In this document: one piece after another, positions 17,507 through 26,006 of the stretch
Layout: the number at the start of each line of letters is the position of its first letter
Numbering within the stretch: position 1 is the stretch's first letter
Source: Algibacter sp. L1A34
GTDB taxonomy: Bacteria; Bacteroidota; Bacteroidia; Flavobacteriales; Flavobacteriaceae
Assembly (NCBI RefSeq): GCF_009796805.1
Contig: NZ_CP047029.1
Location: 1,229,501-1,293,500, forward strand
DNA: 64,000 bases
Reading direction: 5' to 3'
Translations under genes and position numbers: made by a program
The notes under the pieces: generated by a model
Databases searched by the model: none
The model's input: only the letters and a program-made list of their open reading frames with translations
Told to the model about the DNA's origin: nothing

Positions 17507-18526
17507 ATGATAGATAAAATAAAAGAACTTATTGCAGAAGCCGAAGCTTTTAAAGCACAATCTAAAGAAGAGGTAGAAGTATTTAGAATAAAATATTTAG
17601 GTAAAAAAGGTTTACTAAACGACTATTTTTCTGAGTTTAAAAATGTGGCGAACGACCAGAAAAAAGAATTTGGCCAAACCATAAATAAGCTTAAAAAAAC
17701 AGCTGAAGATAAAGTTAATGCTTTAAAAGCAGAACTAGAAAGCACTGAAGAAGTAAAAGGTATTTACGGCGATTTATCTCGCCCAGGCCAACCTGTTCAA
17801 ATTGGAGCACGCCACCCTATTTCTATAGTTAAAAATCAAATTATAGATATCTTTTCTCGTATTGGTTTCAATGTAAGTGAAGGTCCAGAAATAGAAGATG
17901 ATTGGCACAACTTTACCGCATTAAACCTACCAGAATACCATCCGGCGCGAGATATGCAGGATACGTTTTTTATTCAAACAGATCCCGATATTTTATTACG
18001 TACACATACCAGTTCGGTACAAGTACGCTATATGGAAAACAACCAACCGCCTATTAGAACTATTTCTCCAGGGCGTGTGTATAGAAACGAAGCTATTTCT
18101 GCTCGCTCTCACTGTTTTTTCCATCAATTAGAAGGTTTGTATATTGATAAAGATGTAAGTTTTGCCGATTTAAAACAAACACTACAACATTTTACAAGTG
18201 AAATGTTTGGGAAAAGCGAAATCCGTTTACGTCCATCATACTTTCCGTTTACAGAACCAAGTGCAGAAATAGATGTGTATTGGGGCTTAGAAACCGAAAC
18301 CGACTATAAAATAACTAAAGGTACAGGTTGGTTAGAAATTGGTGGTTGTGGTATGGTAGACCCAAACGTTTTGGAAAACTGCAAAATAGACTCTACCGAA
18401 TATTCTGGTTTTGCTTTTGGAGTTGGAATAGATAGAATTGCAATGTTATTACACCAAATTGGAGATATTCGCTTACTAAGTGAAAACGATGTCCGTTTTT
18501 TAGAGCAATTTAAAAGTGCATTATAA
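17507..18526 (+). CDS. pheS: phenylalanine-tRNA ligase alpha subunit
   Basis: 339 residues, the usual length. N-terminal coiled coil about 1-90, then the class II synthetase core: HPISIVKNQIIDIF, GPEIEDDWHNFTALN, motif 2 GRVYRNEAISARSHCFFHQ, motif 3 GFAFGVGIDRIAMLLHQIGD near the C-terminus. It charges tRNA-Phe as an alpha2-beta2 enzyme. pheT is not in the window, as is common in Bacteroidota. A TAAATTTG box lies about 25 bp before the ATG. Confidence 0.97.
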   Translation: MIDKIKELIAEAEAFKAQSKEEVEVFRIKYLGKKGLLNDYFSEFKNVANDQKKEFGQTINKLKKTAEDKVNALKAELESTEEVKGIYGDLSRPGQPVQIGARHPISIVKNQIIDIFSRIGFNVSEGPEIEDDWHNFTALNLPEYHPARDMQDTFFIQTDPDILLRTHTSSVQVRYMENNQPPIRTISPGRVYRNEAISARSHCFFHQLEGLYIDKDVSFADLKQTLQHFTSEMFGKSEIRLRPSYFPFTEPSAEIDVYWGLETETDYKITKGTGWLEIGGCGMVDPNVLENCKIDSTEYSGFAFGVGIDRIAMLLHQIGDIRLLSENDVRFLEQFKSAL

Positions 18527-18543
18527 ATAATAGATATTATAAA

Positions 18544-18586
18544 CAAAAAAAAGCCTTTAAAATTTAATTTTAAAGGCTTTTTTTTG
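18544..18586. terminator. bidirectional terminator between pheS and DUF4286
   Basis: AAGCCTTTAAAATT (18551-18564) pairs with AATTTTAAAGGCTT (18566-18579), with an A run on the left and a T run on the right, so it can end both convergent transcripts. Confidence 0.9.
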
Positions 18587-18597
18587 TTTAGGTTTTA

Positions 18598-18921
18598 CTA
18601 TTTAAAATTAACCGTATACTCATCTACTATTTCTAGCTCGGTATGGAATGAAAGCAATTTATCTGCAAATTTCTTAACACCTTCTGCTCTAAACTTATCA
18701 GCATCATCACGAATATAAGCATCTAAAGCTTCGCGGGAATACGAACGATATTGCACCGAGTAACTTACGCCTCCCATATCTTCTTCTACCAAAATTTTGC
18801 TCAGTATTGCTTTTTCAAATTTCCCAGTTCCTAAAACTTTCGGAATATGCTCTTTTATCCAAGTTAACCATTCGACTTCTATAGATTCGTCGATGTTTGA
18901 AGTTACGTTATATATTATCAT
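18598..18921 (-). CDS. DUF4286 family protein
   Basis: 107 residues. Starts MIIYNVTSNIDESIEVEWLT and contains YSVQYRSYSREALDAYIRDD, both diagnostic of the DUF4286 family, a small ferredoxin-like (dimeric alpha-beta barrel type) cytosolic protein widespread in Bacteroidota. Function unknown. It lies downstream of the TPR protein on the same strand (78 bp gap). Confidence 0.85.
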   Translation of the reverse strand: MIIYNVTSNIDESIEVEWLTWIKEHIPKVLGTGKFEKAILSKILVEEDMGGVSYSVQYRSYSREALDAYIRDDADKFRAEGVKKFADKLLSFHTELEIVDEYTVNFK

Positions 18922-18999
18922 AGTTTCTAATTAAAGTCCAAAATTAAAGTTCCAAACTGCAATACCCAAATAACAACGCGCTTAATTTAATATTAGCAA

Positions 19000-20775
19000 T
19001 TAGTTTATGGCATCACCACGTAAAGCTCTAAATTTCTTTCGAGCTTCAATAAAATATATACTATCAGAATGATTGAAGACAATCTCTTCATAAAGTGGTT
19101 TTGCTTTATCAGGTTGTTCTAAATGCTTTACGTATAATTCAGCTAACTTAAATAATGCATTATCAATCAAAATGCCTTCCCTGTAATTTTCTATAATTGC
19201 TTTATAATTGCTCGCAGCCTTTTCAAACTGTTGTTTTCCTTCAAATAATTCGGCTTGCTTATACAAGGCTTGAGGAATAATAGGCTCGGTTTTATGTTCG
19301 TTTAATACTTGATCTAACAAATTAATAGCCTCATCATTTCTATTCTGAAAAGCCAACAAATCTGCCTTTGCGTATAGTTTTAAAGCTGTTTGCAGTGAAT
19401 CTTCATATTTATTATCCGATATTAATAATTTCAAATCAAGCGCATCATTAGCTGTTAATTGCGAAGTCGATGCTTTTAAAATTTTAAGTTGGGATTCCGC
19501 CCATTTAAAATCACCTTTATAATAGCTGGTTTTAGCAACTTTATAACGAGCTTCTTGAGAAATAGAACTGTTTTTTAAATTCCGCTGAATTTGTGTATAA
19601 TAAATTAAAGCTTGGTTAAATTTTTCTTGAAGCACCAAAATATCGCCCAATTCTAATTTCACCTCAGCCTTTTGAAACTTGGTTAATCTCAGCTCCAAAG
19701 TGTTTTCTAAAAAAGAAGTCGCTTTTCCTGTTTCATTCTTATAAAATGCTAAAAAATGAGCATAAGCTATTTGAAGTTTTAAAGTTTGCGAAACCGAGCC
19801 AAAAGCATCAAACAACTTTAAATATTTAGCTTCTATCTCACTGTAATTCTCTTTATTATTTACATTAGTTTCTAGCTGAAGTAAATGATAATTTGCACTA
19901 ACTTGAGTTTCTATATCTTGTGATTTTTCAATAATAAATTCGTAAATTTCTTTAGCTGTTTCCTTTTGCTTTTCACTAGTTGCAATGGTGGCTAAATCGG
20001 CTATTCTATCTAAACTCTCGGGTGCTCGATTAAAAATCGCCTTTTCTTGAACAAATGCTTTTTTGATATCTTTTTGCTGAACAAACAACCAACTCAACAA
20101 CTCGTTCCATAATAAATTAGGTGCTTGCTGCGCTTTCTTTAACAATATCTTTCGGAATAATATATTGTTTTCACTTTGAGAATCTTCACTTATAAAATCA
20201 TTAATTGATCGCTTTATATTGTTCACGGCAAACGGATTAACTTCAACATAACCAATATAACTCACAAACATTTTTTCAATTTTACCTTGCTCACCAAACA
20301 ACCGAGCCAATTGTAAATTAAAATTATACTCTGGGTTTAACGCCATACCTTTTTCATAAGCCACTATAGCTTCATCTAACAAATTATATTTTTGAAAAAC
20401 TTTAGCTACCGCAAATGCATTACTAGTTTGTAAATCGATCGTTTCTAAAGCTTTATTATATTGAAGTCTTGCATTTACAGTATCTTTTTGTAACTGAAAA
20501 TTATATCCCAACTCCACAATAAAACCAGCATATTTTACACGATTACTAACTTCTAACAAAAATGCCTCGGCCTCGGCATATTGTTCTAATTGCTGATAAG
20601 TTTCAACAATAGCATCAATATTAGCAATACTTGTAGATGGTTGAGCATATATTTTTTTATACTCTACCAAGGCTTTGTTAAAATCACCGTTTTTAAAGTA
20701 CTCTTTCGCCAAAATATCCGATTGCGAAAAGGTACTTACACTTATAAACAGGCATAGTATTAAAAAAATTCTCAT
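19000..20775 (-). CDS. secreted tetratricopeptide-repeat protein
   Basis: 591 residues with a signal peptide (cleavage near STFSQ). Almost the entire mature protein is TPR-like helical hairpins: early units at about 20-160 and well-formed later units such as QALIYYTQIQRN, AINLLDQVLNEHKTEPIIPQ and PDKAKPLYEEIVFNHSDSIY. The spacing resembles BamD/YbgF-type periplasmic scaffolds, but no other domain helps to assign a partner. It is separated from rtcB by 85 bp and a strong inverted repeat, so it is probably not part of the repair operon. Confidence 0.8.
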   Translation of the reverse strand: MRIFLILCLFISVSTFSQSDILAKEYFKNGDFNKALVEYKKIYAQPSTSIANIDAIVETYQQLEQYAEAEAFLLEVSNRVKYAGFIVELGYNFQLQKDTVNARLQYNKALETIDLQTSNAFAVAKVFQKYNLLDEAIVAYEKGMALNPEYNFNLQLARLFGEQGKIEKMFVSYIGYVEVNPFAVNNIKRSINDFISEDSQSENNILFRKILLKKAQQAPNLLWNELLSWLFVQQKDIKKAFVQEKAIFNRAPESLDRIADLATIATSEKQKETAKEIYEFIIEKSQDIETQVSANYHLLQLETNVNNKENYSEIEAKYLKLFDAFGSVSQTLKLQIAYAHFLAFYKNETGKATSFLENTLELRLTKFQKAEVKLELGDILVLQEKFNQALIYYTQIQRNLKNSSISQEARYKVAKTSYYKGDFKWAESQLKILKASTSQLTANDALDLKLLISDNKYEDSLQTALKLYAKADLLAFQNRNDEAINLLDQVLNEHKTEPIIPQALYKQAELFEGKQQFEKAASNYKAIIENYREGILIDNALFKLAELYVKHLEQPDKAKPLYEEIVFNHSDSIYFIEARKKFRALRGDAIN

Positions 20776-20829
20776 GTTGTAAATATAACAAATGCGTTTT
20801 TGTGTTATTGTGATACTGCGTATTTTTTA

Positions 20830-22276
<1,447 letters not shown>

Positions 22277-22316
22277 CTAAAACCAGTTTAGAATTAAATA
22301 AATACTTAGCAAGTAC

Positions 22317-22412
22317 ACCCGCGTAAGCGATTGATGCGGTATCCTTTTGCTTTTTCTGCAAAAGATTTAACGGAAAGCGCGACCCAAACTTTTTTCTGGT
22401 TTGGGTTACGCC
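22317..22412 (-). repeat. intergenic repeat, copy E (diverged)
   Basis: In the minus-strand sense: GGCGTAACCCAAACC, then a hairpin partner GGGTCGCGCTTTCCG, a stem ATCTTTTGC ... GCAAAAGGAT, and CCGCATCAATCGCTTACGC. Same architecture as copy G at 52.7 kb and related to copies A-D. It lies between the slipin and rtcB genes, inside the putative operon. Confidence 0.7.
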
Positions 22413-22418
22413 ATAATT

Positions 22419-23519
22419 TCACTTATTTACAGAGAAAACATCTTTTAATTGTTCGATTACGTTACCGTTTCCAGCCACTGTAATTTCGCCAATTTTATCT
22501 GCAATTTTCTCTACATATTCCATCTCTTTTAATTTAAACAACATGCTGTTGTCTTCCATTAATTTTGCAGTGTTCAACAAGCTACGTGTAGACGCGGTTT
22601 CTTCTCGTCTTGTTACTACATTGGCTTGCGCTTTTTTCTGAGCGATTAATACTTGGTTCATGATTTCTTTCATGTCTCCTGGCAAAATCACATCTCTCAA
22701 ACCTGCATGTAAAACAGTTACACCTAACTTTTCTGCTTGTGTTTGTACATCTTCTACTACTGCTTTTGCAATGTTGTCTTTTTGATCTAACAACTCGTCT
22801 AAAGTGTAAGTTCCAATAAAAGACCTTAATGCTAATTGCAAGTTGGTGTACAATTGTTTTTCATAATCTTTGTTGCGCATTAAAGCGGTTTCGATATCTG
22901 TAACTTTGTACTGTGCGTAAAAATTAATGCGCACCGTGGCTTTGTCTTTGGTTAACAATTCTTGACCTGCAACCTCTAATTGTAATTGACGTAAATCTAC
23001 TTTCGCGATTTTAATGGTTTGATTATTTCTCCAGTAGTGGTATGTACCATGATCTAAAATTTTATCAAACGTATCATCAATAATTAAAACTGCTTTTTCA
23101 TGTGCTGCAACTTCAAACGTGCGAATATGTAGACGCAAAGCATTGTTGGTATACAAGGCTTTATTTATTGTTTCTGGAATAGTAATATCGCTTAAATCTA
23201 CGGTGATAAATCTATAGCTTATTAGGTCTTTCCAAAAGGTGTGTCGTCCTGCTGTTAATACGTTTTTAAAGTTATTATTGCTATACACTAATACCATTTG
23301 ATTGTCTTCTACATTAATAACGTGCAACATATTTGCCAACGTTTGATCTTTAAGTAAAATCTCCAATGCTGTTGGTGTATTAAAGGCCAGGTCTAAGCTA
23401 TAAACTATTACATGTTCATTAAACTTTAACCAATGTGATCCTTGGGTAATAACACATTTGTAATTACCATTTTTAAATACTAACCCTACTTTTCCTGCAT
23501 GAATTCTTACTCTTTTCAT
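22419..23519 (-). CDS. slipin/SPFH protein of the RtcB locus
   Basis: 366 residues. An SPFH/Band-7 domain covers about 165-300 (VDLRQLQLEVAGQELLTKD, VRINFYAQYKVTD) followed by the alanine-poor helix with TRREETASTRSLLNTAKLM. Instead of the usual membrane anchor, the first about 165 residues are three repeats of a roughly 60-residue beta-rich unit (KVGLVFKNGNYKCVITQGSH; QMVLVYSNNNFKNVLTAGRH; EKAVLIIDDTFDKILDHGTY). No convincing transmembrane helix is seen. Slipin-RtcB pairs are recurrent in bacterial RNA-repair loci; the slipin may scaffold or tether the ligase. It is preceded by a 360-bp leader and the tRNA-like array on the same strand. Confidence 0.88.
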   Translation of the reverse strand: MKRVRIHAGKVGLVFKNGNYKCVITQGSHWLKFNEHVIVYSLDLAFNTPTALEILLKDQTLANMLHVINVEDNQMVLVYSNNNFKNVLTAGRHTFWKDLISYRFITVDLSDITIPETINKALYTNNALRLHIRTFEVAAHEKAVLIIDDTFDKILDHGTYHYWRNNQTIKIAKVDLRQLQLEVAGQELLTKDKATVRINFYAQYKVTDIETALMRNKDYEKQLYTNLQLALRSFIGTYTLDELLDQKDNIAKAVVEDVQTQAEKLGVTVLHAGLRDVILPGDMKEIMNQVLIAQKKAQANVVTRREETASTRSLLNTAKLMEDNSMLFKLKEMEYVEKIADKIGEITVAGNGNVIEQLKDVFSVNK

Positions 23520-23880
23520 CTTATTTGTTTTTTAATGTTCTGTTATTTTTGTTTTTTTATTCAGAACTATTAATTATTTATAATAGAATTTCAGTCAAGC
23601 TGAAATGACTATCCTTTATTAAAACAAAGCAAAAGCAAACCATCTTTTTAACTACGGAAAGACAATTGATTTAAAGCGTTTTAAGTGGCGTTTTACAGAT
23701 GATTAATTAATTGTAATGAATAATATTCAAACCGTATTTTAACTAATGATTCTTTAAAAGGATACTTAAAGCATCTAAAAATACATTTGTATTTCAAGGT
23801 GTTTTCCGGACTGCTGCAACAACAAGTTGTTTGAGCGAGTTTGCCTTTACTTTGTTTTTGCCTTTTTAAGTGAGACACAC
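23520..23880 (-). other. long leader between the tRNA-like array and slipin
   Basis: About 360 bp with no credible protein gene. A 61-codon frame (23693-23878) has no similarity that I recognise and an unconvincing composition. A small hairpin ATTTCAG-tcaag-CTGAAAT lies at 23588-23606, 69 bp before the slipin start. Because it sits between tRNA-like RNAs and slipin on the same strand, it is probably an untranslated linker of a polycistronic RNA. Confidence 0.4.
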
Positions 23881-23883
23881 TTG

Positions 23884-24056
23884 GTAGTCGATTTTTAAAA
23901 GTGACCTTCTTCGTGAAATAATGGATTTTGAGTCCATCTCAATTGCTGTAACCTAAATACAGTGCGTCTACCAATTTCGCCACAAAACCTTTTGATTTTG
24001 GTAGGACTCGAACCTACATAATTGTCTATTGCTTAACCGGACTTAGCTACTTCAAA
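23884..24056 (-). ncRNA. tRNA-Leu mosaic, part arranged as a permuted tRNA gene
   Basis: Reading the minus strand: a D-arm-like piece (24049-24030, with GCT...AGC stem and a GG-containing loop); then CAATT (24024-24020), T arm GTAGG-TTCGAGT-CCTAC (24017-24001), acceptor strand CAAAATC and A (24000-23993); three A; then GGTTTTG (23989-23983), D arm GCG-AAATTGGTAGA-CGC, and anticodon arm CTGTA-TTTAGGT-TACAG with anticodon UAG (23955-23953), then AATTG (23944-23940). GGTTTTG pairs with the upstream CAAAATC over 7 bp, and AATTG pairs with the upstream CAATT as a variable-arm stem. A second anticodon arm, ATGGA-CTCAAAA-TCCAT (anticodon CAA, Leu), follows at 23937-23921. As a linear gene it lacks a downstream T arm and acceptor. 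It is either permuted, a mimic or degenerate. Confidence 0.6.
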
Positions 24057-24061
24057 TTAAT

Positions 24062-24128
24062 GAAGGCAGGATTCGAACCCGCGTACATAGATGAGATTAT
24101 TTATTTGGCTAAATAACCGAAAGCCTTC
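24062..24128 (-). ncRNA. degenerate tRNA-like element
   Basis: 67 nt bounded by GAAGGC and GCCTTC. It holds a well-formed T arm GCGGG-TTCGAAT-CCTGC and a D-arm-like GGCT-TTCGGTTATTT-AGCC whose stem shares bases with the acceptor strand. Between them, AAATAAATAATCTCATCTATG does not make a proper anticodon stem. Too short and too overlapped to be a working elongator tRNA, but the conserved T loop shows tRNA origin or mimicry. Confidence 0.6.
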
Positions 24129-24141
24129 AAGTCAAGTTGAA

Positions 24142-24176
24142 TATAAACTCCTGATGCGAAACCGCAAGGGTTTATA
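24142..24176 (-). ncRNA. nested hairpin inside the tRNA-like array
   Basis: TATAAAC/GTTTATA (7 bp) encloses CCT/AGG and TGCG-GTTT-CGCA, forming one long nearly continuous stem. Located between the Tyr-like and second tRNA-like elements. It has no T tract, so it is not an obvious terminator; more probably a structured linker or processing signal. Confidence 0.5.
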
Positions 24177-24218
24177 CAATAGTGCTATACTGAAACACAG
24201 AACAAGACTTGCTTGATG

Positions 24219-24303
24219 TGGAAGTAGTAGGACTCGAACCTACATGTTCATTTAAGAAACGAGAGTTACAGTCTCGCGAGCCAACCAATTGCTCAATACT
24301 TCC
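24219..24303 (-). tRNA. tRNA-Tyr (GTA)-like gene at the head of the RtcB locus
   Basis: Acceptor strands GGAAGTA/TACTTCC pair perfectly. The D arm is GAGC-AATTGGTTG-GCTC, the anticodon arm CGAGA-CTGTAAC-TCTCG with anticodon GTA, a short class II variable arm (TTC ... GAA) follows, then the T arm GTAGG-TTCGAGT-CCTAC and discriminator A. There is no encoded CCA. It differs from typical bacterial tRNA-Tyr in its A/T-rich D arm and G in place of A21. It could be a functional tRNA, but its position as the first of several tRNA-like elements before slipin-rtcB makes a sensor or decoy role possible. Confidence 0.7.
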
Positions 24304-24333
24304 AATTTTAATATTTTAAAGAACTTTTATTAA

Positions 24334-24362
24334 GCTCCACCAGCATCCTTGTCTGGTGGAGC
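24334..24362. other. strong 10-bp hairpin upstream of tRNA-Tyr-like
   Basis: GCTCCACCAG-catccttgt-CTGGTGGAGC, a perfect GC-rich stem in an AT-rich gap, 31 bp before the Tyr-like RNA and 99 bp after the TPR stop on the minus strand. The minus-strand sequence after it is only moderately T-rich. It could end the TPR transcript or cap the 5' end of the array RNA. Confidence 0.5.
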
Positions 24363-24428
24363 AACTACTTTTTAAAGTCTGATTCCAAAAGACTTCCTTT
24401 TAATTACACTGCAAATATTACAGGTTGT

Positions 24429-24447
24429 TGCGCAATGTTTTTGCGTA
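24429..24447. promoter_or_regulatory. shared 19-bp imperfect dyad, site 1 (tRNA-like/slipin/rtcB side)
   Basis: TGCGCAATGTTTTTGCGTA. The ends TGCGCAA and TTGCGTA are inverted with one mismatch around a 5-bp centre. Eighteen of 19 bases equal the site at 26007-26025 in front of the WYL regulator. It lies about 126 bp upstream of the Tyr-like RNA and just past the TPR stop codon. It is the best candidate for a WYL-regulator operator controlling the repair unit. Confidence 0.6.
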
Positions 24448-24460
24448 GTAATAATTAATT

Positions 24461-25006
24461 TCATTTATTCTTCTTCTTTTTACACTTTTTCTTCTTCGCT
24501 TTGCTTTTAGATGGTTTCTTTTTAGGTTTTATTTTGCTTTTGTTTCTAGAGATCTCTAAATCTATAAAGCTTATAAAATCGTTACTAAATCCAAATTGCT
24601 TCGCTGTTTTAAGCGCTTTAATTGCCTTTTTGTACTCTTGTTTTATTTCGAAAAGCCGACCTTGTTTCTCCCAAATACAACCTTTATCAACACCTTTTAT
24701 GGTTAAGGCAAAATCGATTAATTTTTTGGCTTCTTCTAAATCTTCATTATCGAGTAACACTTGAATGTACCTTGGATATACTTTTTGAAAACCCATATTG
24801 TTAGCTAAAGCTTCGGCATAATATTGCTTTGCTTTTTCGTAGTCGCCTAATTGCTCTGCCTGTAAACGTGCCATTAAGTATAAAGCATAAGCATTATTAC
24901 TTTGGTAAGACAAGGCGTAATTTAGATTTTCTACAGTTTCTTCTAACTCATACGGATAAGCATCTATAGCTTTAAGCACGTAGTTGTTTAACAAATTCGT
25001 GTCCAT
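24461..25006 (-). CDS. TPR protein with lysine-rich tail
   Basis: 181 residues. Four to five TPR-like helix pairs at about 10-150 (YALYLMARLQAEQLGDYEKA, KVYPRYIQVLLDNEDLEEA, GCIWEKQGRLFEIKQEYKKA), then a tail that is almost only Lys, Ser and Pro (KIKPKKKPSKSKAKKKK). No signal peptide, so cytosolic. The strongly basic tail suggests contact with RNA. It lies upstream of the tRNA-like array on the same strand, with a shared operator between them; membership in the repair locus is inferred from position. Confidence 0.75.
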   Translation of the reverse strand: MDTNLLNNYVLKAIDAYPYELEETVENLNYALSYQSNNAYALYLMARLQAEQLGDYEKAKQYYAEALANNMGFQKVYPRYIQVLLDNEDLEEAKKLIDFALTIKGVDKGCIWEKQGRLFEIKQEYKKAIKALKTAKQFGFSNDFISFIDLEISRNKSKIKPKKKPSKSKAKKKKCKKKKNK

Positions 25007-25049
25007 TGTTTTATTTTTATTTTTTTGATTTTAAACAATTATTAGAGCC

Positions 25050-25070
25050 ACTCAAGATTGTGTCTTGAGT
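25050..25070. other. hairpin in the leader of the TPR gene
   Basis: ACTCAAGA-ttgtg-TCTTGAGT, a perfect 8-bp stem, 44 bp upstream of the TPR start on the minus strand. Could be an operator or leader structure; no T tract follows on either strand. Confidence 0.35.
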
Positions 25071-25135
25071 AAAAAATAATATCTACTTATAACTGTTTTT
25101 GGAAATATGTTTAGCAGGCTTGCTAATGACTGGAA

Positions 25136-25172
25136 ATAAAAAATCCGAAACAGTTTTTAACTTGCTTCGGAT
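25136..25172 (-). terminator. terminator downstream of the small ORF at 25.2 kb
   Basis: Minus strand: ATCCGAA and TTCGGAT stem (25143-25149, 25166-25172) with a 16-nt loop, followed by a run of six or more T. It lies 28 bp after the stop of the 24-codon frame at 25201-25275, which supports that frame being part of a real short transcript. Confidence 0.7.
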
Positions 25173-25200
25173 CTTTCATTTATAAAATTGAAAAGTTTAT

Positions 25201-25275
25201 CTAACGATAATCACGAAGCATCACAAAAGGCATAATGCCTTTAGGATCGATTTGATATGTTATAAATAAACTCAT
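25201..25275 (-). CDS. possible 24-residue peptide gene
   Basis: Starts ATG at 25275 (MSLFITYQID...), ends at 25201. The middle contains a perfect palindrome AAAGGCAT-A-ATGCCTTT (25226-25242). A good minus-strand terminator follows within 30 bp. No family recognised. The alternative is that the locus is a small RNA with a hairpin and the frame is chance. Confidence 0.3.
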   Translation of the reverse strand: MSLFITYQIDPKGIMPFVMLRDYR

Positions 25276-25398
25276 AGTTTCTAATTTTTAATTCAACTTG
25301 ATTTTGGTCGAAATGCGTTGCAAATATCTAAATTTATTTTCGACTTCTCCAAATTTATTTTTCTAAGCAGTTAAAATTTAGCTTCATAATACGAAGTA

Positions 25399-25972
25399 TT
25401 ATATTTTTTTGAAAAAAGCAAATATTTTTTGAGACCAGGTGTTTTCGGGTTGAATTTCAGAGCTTTTATATGATTTCAAGTTCCCTTCTAACGCTAGTTT
25501 TAATTTATCGAACCCTTCACTCTTTTCTATTATTTCAATAGTTACTGTTGAGTAAAATTTAACCTCAATTTCTAGTGTTTCTTTTTCACAAAAACCTTCT
25601 TCTACTAAACCAAAACAATCCTTTAAACAACTAAGTTCCCAAAGTATAGAATAATTTGTGTCATAATCAAAACCTCTTAATGAAGCAGTTAATACTTTAT
25701 GTGTTTCTTTAAAGCTTTTTGTTTCAAGAATATTTAAGCAGTTTTTTTTAATTTTCAGTATTTCTAGATAACCTTCATCAAGGTATTTTTTAGCTAAACA
25801 GTTCAATTCTGAACTCCATTTATCATTTTTATAATTGATAGAAATTACATCAAAACGAATTTAAACTTATTTGGTTCATAAATTCTTCTGAATTATACAA
25901 CCAATTTTCAAATTCAGAAGCAGCTATTCTCTTAGTTAACACATCAAATATTTTTAGTTTTAAAGCTTCCAT
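25399..25972 (-). pseudogene. frameshifted cytosolic protein gene, immunity-protein-like
   Basis: From ATG 25972 the frame reads MEALKLKIFDVLTKRIAASE, then FENWLYNSEEF, and stops at a TGA after NSF. Removing one T from the T4 run at 25852-25855 fuses it smoothly to FDVISINYKND and on to the 135-residue open region that ends at 25399, giving about 190 residues. The 'SEFExWLY ... sfNY' layout resembles small immunity-type proteins of polymorphic-toxin systems, but I cannot name the family. Either a genuine frameshift or a homopolymer sequencing error. Confidence 0.6.
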
Positions 25973-26006
25973 AGTTTTAATATTTGATAAAAATCACTTA
26001 CTTGTA

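Noticed and set aside
23693-23878. 61-codon frame on the minus strand between the tRNA-like array and slipin
   Set aside because: Unusual Cys/Lys-rich composition, no recognisable motif, and it lies in a region better explained as untranslated RNA linker.
23884-24303. Simple explanation as a normal tRNA gene cluster
   Set aside because: Only the Tyr-like element folds completely. The others lack an anticodon arm or a correctly placed T arm and acceptor, so an ordinary tRNA operon does not fit.
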